In this document: positions 56,639-64,000 of the stretch, piece after piece
Layout of the letters: every line of letters starts with the position of its first letter
Numbering within the stretch: position 1 is the first letter of the stretch
Source of the DNA: Aphelenchoides besseyi
Lineage: Eukaryota > Nematoda > Chromadorea > Rhabditida > Aphelenchoididae
Direction of reading: 5' to 3'
Length of the DNA: 64,000 nt
Assembly (NCBI GenBank): GCA_024699855.1
Contig: JAMPIQ010000002.1
Span: 2,046,001-2,110,000, forward strand
The notes under the pieces: generated by a model
Databases searched by the model: none
Seen by the model: only the letters and a program-made list of their open reading frames with translations
Told to the model about the DNA's origin: nothing
Program-made: the position numbers and the translations under genes

Positions 56639-58372
56639 TTAGGAAATTAGACGGAAAACAGTCAACCACTCCGTGGCTTTGCCGCTCAAGTAATCGTAGA
56701 TTTTAGCGATGTACTGGGTAGTAGAGTTGACAAGCATTCGGTTCTCTACTTTCATCGGTTCTTGACAGTTTCCATCAGTTGATAGTTCTCGCGATCGCTC
56801 GTGGTACGTGTTTAGAAGATGATAACCGGCCCCAAGAGCCCACGAACACTCGTAGCCGTTGACTTTCTTTGTTGGCTGAAACATAATGGAATACAAAAAC
56901 AACGAGAAGTGAACCTACGTGAATCGTTTTATCGTCATTCAGTCCATAACCATCGTGCAGAAGTGAGTAGATATAGCACAAATCAAGACACTGCCATGGC
57001 CTCCAGTGTTCAGTCCCAATTTCTGTCGCTGTCAAGGAACAAACATGACGAGCAACTTCGGCAAAATCTCCAACACGAATCCACTTTCCTTTGCCTTCAG
57101 ATCTTTTGAGTAAGCCGGCTTGTTCCGCTCGATCATAGAAATAAGCAAAAGCGTGAATCTCTCGCTCATCGATTTCGGCGACTGGTTGCACGTTCATTTG
57201 CTTCACGTACTGTTTAGTTGACTTCAAACAGTGCGAGTAACCGGCTTCTGGAGTTGCTCTGAAAGACAATCAACAAAGAAGCTAAAAGAGAACTCACGAG
57301 ATGGTCCACGCATTTCCGGCATAGTCCCAATCTTTGAGCGTGTAATTGGCGGGGAAGCAATGAGTGATCATTTTGTGTTGTTGATCCGATTGCTCAGTTG
57401 TCAACAGACGTCCAATTCCCAGTCGAGAAGCTACCAATCCGTTGCCCAAATAGCTGTGAGTGAATAGACGAATTTCGTTGCCGAAGACTTTGAGTGTGTG
57501 ACCGAAATCTTTTTCTGGAGTTCGATGAGTGAAAACACGACTCGGATTCTCGGGAACAAATGTGATTTGAGTCGATCCACCACCCAAATCCAAAGCTACA
57601 GATGTTTTCTTTACTGAAACAAAGAGGTGAATGTTCAGTCCATGGTCAACTGTTGCTCACCATTCCGTTTCAGAAATCGGAGCTTGTCGGTAAGGAAGTT
57701 CAACGTGAACCACCCGTAGACACCTTCATCTGTTCCCGAAAGGATACCAACCGATTCGTCGTCCATCAACAGCCCACTCTTCTGGATTTCCGCTTCCACC
57801 TCCTTTAAGATGCCATCAGCTTGATCACCGGGCAGAAGCCGCAGTCCGGCGGTTGCTTTCATGACGATCGGCGTGTGAGACCACAGATGCGCAGGAACAA
57901 CTTTGCGAGCCGCGGAAATCAGCCCACGAATACTGACGGCCGCATTCTCTGGCTCATAAGCAAAAGATGACAGTCCCGGTTTGATCTGAAAAACAGTAAT
58001 AAACAGAGCTTTTAAATGACCAACCTCGTTGAAGACTTCGTTCTCCACTTTAAAAGGACTGTGATCGTGATTGGTGTCGTGACTGAACTCAAACAGATGC
58101 AAACGTGTTCCCGTCGATCCCGCATCAATGACCGCCGCGTAGAATCGGCAGGTTTTGCGCTCCTAAACATCGAATACATAAACCAAATCGGAGTTCTTTA
58201 CCTCATCTTCCAAGTCCGAAGACAAACACGACTTGATTTCCTTCACCGGCGATTCAGTCCAGTGAGACTTCCAAGGCTCGGCCCCGTCGGTTTCCTGATC
58301 CGGGTCGTTTGATATTACTGAGTGAATAAGCACAAAAAGAAAAGAGTAAAGAAATAAATTAGTGGAAAGCAT
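56639..58372 (-). CDS. Nucleoside diphosphatase, ENTPD5/6 (GDA1/CD39) type
   Basis: Removes phosphate from nucleoside diphosphates, in the secretory pathway usually UDP or GDP left by glycosyltransferases. Six or so exons. An N-terminal signal or anchor (LFLYSFLFVLIHSVIS) is followed by apyrase conserved regions: ACR1 DAGSTGTRLHLFEF, ACR2 KATAGLRLLPGDQA, ACR3 GILSGTDEGVYGWFTLNFL, ACR4 ALDLGGGSTQITFVPE, and ACR5 CSWALGAGYHLL. There is no C-terminal transmembrane segment, which fits the soluble ENTPD5/6 type rather than surface CD39. By keeping UDP low it would support the glycosyltransferases encoded nearby, though that link is only functional. Confidence 0.9.
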
Positions 58373-58399
58373 GTCGAAGTGAAGTTGGCCGCTTGATAC

Positions 58400-58974
58400 C
58401 GAGAGTCTGATTCACATCACAGCAACGGAATGGACAGAAATCGGAATCTGAAACAAAAGCAGTTAACACGGAAGTCAGAAGGCAAATGAACACGTCAAAG
58501 TTGCAAAAAACCACAAAATGGAAAGTTTTTCTGACGACTGGATACTCACGACCGCGAAGTGTAAAAATCGAATTCGCCGAACCGGACGCTGTGCACCCAC
58601 GTCTTGCAATCGAATTGATTGACGAGTGAGCCCAAAATGCTTCTTGCAAACCTTCTGGAGCCTTCCATCGACGTCGCAAAGAAGATCGAATCTGCAAAGC
58701 GAACAAGAACACTTGCGATTTAGAGTTCGTTTTCTAAACAATTGAAATCGTGTGTTTGCGAAGTCCAGAGCTTGTTTCTAAGCAGCTTCGTTGTCAATGG
58801 CGAGAGCAAACTGACGTGTGAAATTGGAGGCGCGCAAGAGAAGTTCACGGCTAAAAATACATCTGTTGCGTGACCGAGTCGAACACTCGAGTAACCAGTG
58901 AGCGTAAATTCAAAGTACGTAGAATTGGGAGTTAAAACCGCGGAAACCGATTGACATTGAAGTCGACCTCTCAA
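58400..58974 (-). other. Unresolved minus-strand coding-like segment
   Basis: Two open frames (58974-58720, starting MRGRLQCQSVSAVLTPNS; and 58741-58475, with FDLLCDVDGRLQKVCKKHFG) have plausible splice signals between them (TTTGCAG near 58693, TTTCAG near 58449). I could not decide how they join or whether they belong to the nucleotidase gene's 5' region. From 58975 to 59546 no gene is visible. Confidence 0.3.
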
Positions 58975-59546
58975 TCACGTGCACTTCGCTGGGCGATAAC
59001 AAGTGACACAAACTCTTTAGCGTAATAGACATGTTATCGATAATCGTTCGCGTCGCTCGTTTGACGACTCTTCAGCTCATTTTTCTCATGCATTTGAAGC
59101 TCATAATCCGCGAAGAAAAGAAGTCTTTCGGAAGATAATGCACTTGTATGAACTCAACTGTTGCATACGTACATTCAGAAAATGTGTTCGACGTTATCAA
59201 TAGAAAGCACTAGTTAAGCAAAGATTCTGTGACAACCATTCATACAAGAAATTAACGGCCTTCAAAAGTCAGGAGAAGCTGATCATTGAGTTCTAACAAG
59301 CTTAAAACTCTTTTCTCTCTATTTAGTCACTTGTTGGAACATAAATAGAGAACGAATTGATAGATTGAGCAAGTTGATATTTACATCTCCAAAGCCACTC
59401 TCGATGGCTATCTTTATTGTTATTTTGTTAAAAGTGAATAATTGTGACTTCCCTTTTATTACCTACGACCGATTTGACAAGAAGTGAACTCCTTCGAACT
59501 CATTAGTTGGTTTCCGCAAGAAGTCCACTGTTTAATGGTCATAAAC

Positions 59547-59756
59547 ATGTCTGATAAACTGACGATCATCAAGTATCATGAACTTACTATGGAGAAGATA
59601 GAAAAAGAACGAGTTATAGTCAAGAACAAGCATTATAAGTGTTCTCTACAGAATTTATTTATTTTGATTATAATAGCCATTGCGATACTTTTGTTCACGT
59701 TCCTAGTTGTTTTCTTACTGTTTGTAAATCGAGAAATATCACATCGTTTATTTTAA
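59547..59756 (+). CDS. Possible small tail-anchored membrane protein
   Basis: 69 codons from MSDKLTIIKYHELTME. A charged N-terminal half (EKIEKERVIVKNKHYK) is followed by one strong transmembrane helix (FILIIIAIAILLFTFLVVFLLF) and a short tail NREISHRLF. No family is recognised. Its end overlaps the stop of the convergent fucosyltransferase gene by 9 bp. It may be a chance frame. Confidence 0.35.
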   Translation: MSDKLTIIKYHELTMEKIEKERVIVKNKHYKCSLQNLFILIIIAIAILLFTFLVVFLLFVNREISHRLF

Positions 59757-61079
59757 GAGATTCCCGTGAGCTGAACGATTCTGAGCGGTGCGTTTCACCA
59801 ACTCGGTCATTTGCACTTCAGATTGTTTGTAGTAGTCAGTTTGATTGATTAATTCAGTTCCATAATCGTGAATACACTCGCTTTGATTCCAAAAACTGTG
59901 AATGTTCTGAGTTGGCAGTTTGGGTCTCAGAGTCGCTAATCGACACAACTGACAACCCGCGTTTGTGTTGCTGACAGCAATACCGTTGAGTGTGTCGCCG
60001 TTCATTGTTCTCCGATACTTTTTCGTCCACTCGAAGTACCTACAAATGAGATTGAATGAATCACTTCACTCAACTCACTTCATGTACTCTTGTTTGTCTT
60101 TGATCAGCGTCTGCAAGAACTCGGCCAATTCACGCGGAGATTCAAAGTCTGATGCGGCAATAAAAGTGCCATCAAGCACTTGGTTTGGGTTCAAAACAGA
60201 GCGACTGAGGACCACAGGCACCACCAGTTCTTTCAACCGCCAATACTTTTCGGTCGTGTATTCGGGGCAAATCGAGTTTTCGAAGGCCAACGTAAAATAG
60301 TGCTCATCTACAAGACTATCAGTGCTGATCTATTGCAACCCACAAACAATCTTCTTCATATCTGTTTCATTGACGAGCTTCTCGTAACATAAACCGACTT
60401 TGGTCACGTTGATGTGCTTGCTTAGTTCTTCGATGTATTCTTTTCGACCAGAAGTCACGGCCACGCAGTTGGAGATCGCCGCGAAAACTTCTTTTTTCTT
60501 CATTGAAACCGCCTTCTCGACCTGTTTGGAAGTCCAAATTTGATCCAAGCTCTCGGATCCGTCGCGTAGCACAAACTCGTTGTACGGCAAATAGATCGTA
60601 GAGGAAGATCGGTAAGAAATAGTGACGTTGAAAAAGTTTTCGTTGAACATAGAGTCTCCGTAGACTATCAATTTTTATTGAAAGGAATAGAAGAACTTAC
60701 TCTTTGCATTTTCCGGAGACTCCATGATCAGAAACGCGTTCAATGCTGTGGGATTGAGTGGTGGCCAGGATTCGAAATCACGTTGATGAAGAATACGAAT
60801 AGCAGCATCTTTCACATGGCTTTTATTGTGTGTGAACAGACAGCTATACGGGCATTCCGAGTGGGTGTAGAAGATGCTGCTCAGATTGAATTCGTCTAAC
60901 CAAAATTTTGTCCAAAACAGAACAATCGGTTTCTGGAATTCCGGTTTGTTGACTTGCAGTCTTGTACGGTAACTTGTGGATTGTTTTGTATCATACCAAT
61001 TAACAAGGTAAAATTCACATCCGAAGAAGCCCACAAAGTAGATGAAAACAACCAATCGACTGCTTAAGAATCCGAACAT
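59748..61079 (-). CDS. Alpha-1,3-fucosyltransferase (GT10), copy 2
   Basis: Paralogue of 16419-17891. The anchor LVVFIYFVGFFGCEFYL is followed by KPIVLFWTKFW, ECPYSCLFTHNKS, FLIMESPEN, FFNVTISYRSSSTIYLPYNEF, EYIEELSKHINVTKVGLCY, and the signature LAFENSICPEYTTEKYWR. The C-terminus has the same Cys pair (GCQLCRLATL) as copy 1. Introns include GTAAGTTC...GATAG joining NAKS to YGDSMFNEN, and GTGGGTTG...CTTGTAG joining KKIVY to EHYFTLAFENS. The frame is intact. The start is the ATG of MFGFLSS. Confidence 0.88.
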
Positions 61080-62159
61080 TTCTAAACGCAAGTTATAATT
61101 GAGAACACTTTAGTGTTGTTCAAGAAAAGTAGAAATCTAATTGATAGACGGTGCAGTAAATGATAGGAAGTAAATGCATTTGTAATCATATCAACTTACC
61201 TTTTGAGACAATTAATTCATAAGGTTTCAGTGCTGCATATGTCCAAGCCACGATTTTCAATAAGTGATTTTAACACCGGTCTTATGAGAACAGCAGTTCT
61301 TCTCCAGTTGACACGGCCAGTTAGATGTTCGAGAACTAAACAGAAGCGCACAACAACTTGCTGGTTAGTGTCCTCTCCAGTGCCGTTGGTCTTCCCTTAT
61401 AATCTCAATGTGCAAGTAAAAGCCGCAGAATTTGTTGATGGTTTCGAGTGATTTCAGGAACAATTGTGCTGTCGGTAAAAATGGGAGATCGTAAGAGAGC
61501 ACTTCCATCCATTGGCTTATCACTGAAACTCAATTAATGCAAAGCTTTCCAACACACTGTTGGTCTTTAATACATTTATCTGTCGTCTCCACCCAGAAGA
61601 TAAGCATGAAGAAGTGACCAGAAGAGCGTTTGGAAGTCAGCAAAAAGATCTACAGATCACTTCCCAGCCGGTTGTGTCTATCCTGTCAAGCGAATTCCGA
61701 TGTCAAAGTTTATACAACTTGTAAGCTTCCTGCATCAAACGAGTTTTCGATTAGACTTCTGAAGAGAATCAACATAATCGACTGGAAGTTGTTTTCCGAA
61801 TTGAACCGTCCGATTTGCATCATTTATGTAATTCTTCAAACAGGTTTTTTGTACAACCTCCGAGCATATAACTAAACAGAAAAGAACAATTGTGGCCCAA
61901 TCTTCTAGCTTGTAAAAATGAATACCCACAAATCATTGTTTTCGACGGTTAATGGCTACCAAGAGCCGTTTCATTTCAGTTTTTCTTGTTATTGTTCAAT
62001 GTCTACCTTGTGTCAATTAACCTTTCAATAACTCGTCTTTTAATCTCGGCTTTTCTTGTTCTAACTGACTTTCAATTGGTCATTGATTGTAGGTCCAGAT
62101 CTCTAATTTCCTTTTACACTCTTGCTTTTAGACAATATTGGATATCTGTGCTCGCAGAA
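61080..62159. other. Unresolved stretch, possible minus-strand gene remnant
   Basis: A minus-strand frame 61929-61735 begins MGIHFYKLEDWATIVLFCLV with a signal-like segment and NYINDANRTVQFGK. A further open piece at about 61500-61430 follows a TTTCAG. I could not link them to a family or to each other with confidence. The rest holds no gene that I can support. Confidence 0.25.
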
Positions 62160-62346
62160 TTCTACTAATTGAACTCTCGGGTAATCGACTCGCTAATGCG
62201 AAAGGAGATTCTAATCATTGGCGAATTCGATTATTCTTAGCTTCGCGTTTATCTGCTGCAATCAGTTGACCGATTTATGTAGCAAATAATCTACTTGAAA
62301 ACATTAGTCAGCAACTGATTTGTTTGATTTCTAACTTTAACATCAG
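62160..62346 (-). repeat. Dispersed repeat, inverted partner of 19612-19793
   Basis: Reverse complement of the sequence beside the Tc1/mariner element, with about one change per ten bases by eye. Here it continues past the TA where that element is inserted. Nothing else is recognised from 62347 to 62879. Confidence 0.75.
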
Positions 62347-62879
62347 TCTCTTTCTCGCGCAGTTGGTTTATAGATAATTTCATAAGATTTACATTACTAG
62401 AAAGAAAGTGCAAGTTTTAGTCATCATCTACAGAAACCCTCAACGGAAAAAAGGTGTCGCTAGAACTTGATTTTCTAATGAGTTTATTAGTACTGAGCTT
62501 CTGAAGAATCTCATCTTTATGTAGTACAAGTCTCCAGAAGATATCCTGTATCTAAGATAGAGTTTAGTTTTTCTTGTTTGTGGTGAATTCGACCTTTTAA
62601 GTGCGATGCTGCTGATACTTTTGTCGTTAACTGACAAGCAAAGACAACGAGTTCATTTATGCTTACCGATTTGTTTCTATATCGATCGTATTTGTTTATT
62701 CGGAGTTTCGTAACCTACTCTTGTAAATGATTTTACTAACTTTAAGTCATTAAAAAGGTCGTTTAATTTTGTTATAGAACGTTCAGGATGGTTACTAAAT
62801 TGAGCAATCCTACGGCAGGTTACTATAAACGTCCCATTTTGCCTTTTGAATTCTTATTGCAGGAGAATACACAAAGCTC

Positions 62880-64000
62880 ATGCAAACGAATGTCGATGCC
62901 CAGCCAGAAGATGTGGAGATAGTGAAACCACCAATTCATTCGATTCAGAACATTCAAACATTACGAGCAATAGCCATTTGGTTTGTTTTGCTTTTTCATG
63001 TAAATTTCCGCTTGTGGTTGCTGACAGTCTCTCTTGAGTTCAGATGTGGCCAACTCGAATCAAACAAGGATATCTGGGAGTGGACATGTGAGTCCATTTC
63101 GCAGTCCATTAGACCTACTTTCCAGTTTCTTTGTGATCTCCGGCTATTTGATGTGCTTGATTTTGTCTCGAAAACGTCCAATCAACCTCTTGATTTGTGT
63201 CGAGTTCTACTATCGACGAGTCAAGAGGATAGTCCCACTCTACTTCACAGTCATTCTCATTGTACTGGTGACTCTTCGACATGTGATCTCTCCGATTGAG
63301 TTCACTCAACTCTACGAAGAAGCGATTCCAGCTCTGGGATTCTATTCGAACATTCCGAACATGAGAGAAGCAGCGTACTTTGATATCGTGAGTTGTTTTG
63401 ATGGTCACTAGTAGATGTGCAGATTGCAGTCCTCGGAGCTCTACTACTTCTTGCACAGCTGGAGTTTGTCGGTTGAACTTCAATTCTACTTGATAGTCCC
63501 GTTGATCTTCGTGTTCTTGGATCGAATCGAGGAGTTTCATTTGTCGCTTAGATTGACGCTGATTGCCGTCATTCCAATTGCTTCGTTCTTATTCCAATGC
63601 TATGCGAGTAAGGACTTTGCTCACATGCTCTTGCCGGCCAGAATATGGCAGTTCTTTGTGGGTTTCGGTTAGTTCATGTGTGTCTGATGAGTAATCCTCG
63701 TTTCCAGGTGCCTTCTATTTACGAGAACAACGGTTTTTAGATCTCTCGAAAGAAAGTGAGTTGTGTTCTAAATGCGTTTAATGAGCTTCTTTCGATGCCA
63801 ACAAGTGGATTGACAGCGTTAAGATCGTTGTTGTCCATATGCTTCTGGTCCTGCTTCTCGTCTTTTCCTTACCCATAGTTCCACAGCTGCAACGGTTGCT
63901 CGTTGTTCTGCTCACTGGACTGATTGTTGGGAGTCACTGTGAGGCGTCCGTTCTCTTTAATCTCCGGCCAGTTATTACTCTCGGCGACATCTCTTATTCG
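62880..64000 (+). CDS. Acyltransferase-3 family protein (nrf-6/oac type), 3' end outside window
   Basis: Integral membrane O-acyltransferase-like protein of a family expanded in nematodes. Exons 62880-62999, 63044-63088, 63127-63387, 63430-63667 and from 63709, with introns of 38-44 nt. Motifs: IQTLRAIAIWFVLLFHMWP (the family's conserved RAIA...FH), GYLGVDIFFVISGYLM, then YYRRVKRIVPLYFTVIL, SSELYYFLHSWSLSVELQFYLIVP and LLPARIWQFFVGFGAF. Multiple membrane helices are evident. It starts at MQTNVDAQPED, but a TTGCAG just upstream suggests that an earlier exon may exist, for example with a signal peptide. Cut by the right edge. Confidence 0.85.

Overview
The window is nuclear DNA of a nematode, 64 kb with one scaffold gap (100 N at 31919-32018). 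Evidence: very short GT-AG introns (mostly 38-54 nt) with TTTCAG-type acceptors, a FLP neuropeptide precursor encoding KSAYMRFG peptides (flp-6 type), and nematode-expanded families (GT14 and GT10 glycosyltransferases, FkbM-type methyltransferase, oac-type acyltransferase). I cannot name the species.

Left part (1-32 kb) is transposon-rich. It begins with a partial pogo/Tigger-like transposase and a degenerate tRNA-like sequence. Helitron copy 1 (about 1984-10168) encodes an intact 1871-aa Ulp1 protease-Rep-helicase protein and, 1 kb downstream, a seven-exon RPA-like OB-fold gene. Behind its 3' end lie a second Helitron-like terminus, a small five-exon minus-strand gene, and a degraded RTE-like LINE (10829-13875) with a 13-bp target duplication. 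Next come a GT14 glycosyltransferase (frameshifted), a GT10 fucosyltransferase and an FkbM-type methyltransferase. A Tc1/mariner element with one nonsense codon follows, then decayed RPA-like cassettes. Helitron copy 2 (about 23092-30831) is nearly identical in the Rep-helicase gene but frameshifted, and its downstream RPA-like gene is a very different allele. A second copy of the decayed cassette runs into the gap.

Right part (32-64 kb) is ordinary gene space, mostly on the minus strand: a small membrane protein, the FLP precursor, a 6-kb stretch without convincing genes, a coiled-coil protein, a short-chain dehydrogenase, a TMED4/9 p24 cargo receptor, a COMM-domain-like protein (plus strand), a polypeptide GalNAc-transferase, a small secreted peptide, histidyl-tRNA synthetase, a secreted protein of unknown function, a 3.9-kb gene-poor stretch, an ENTPD5/6-type nucleotidase, a second GT10 fucosyltransferase, and the 5' part of an acyltransferase-3 gene (plus strand) cut by the window edge.

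Many host genes act in the secretory pathway and glycan synthesis (GT14, two GT10, GalNAc-transferase, nucleotidase, p24 receptor), but nothing in the sequence shows that they are co-regulated. The most interesting system is the Helitron pair. Each copy has a SUMO-protease-like domain fused to HUH replicase and helicase, an inter-gene UUCG hairpin, and a TATA-driven RPA-like second gene. Extra RPA-like cassettes flank copy 2, and two 3' termini lie in tandem behind copy 1.
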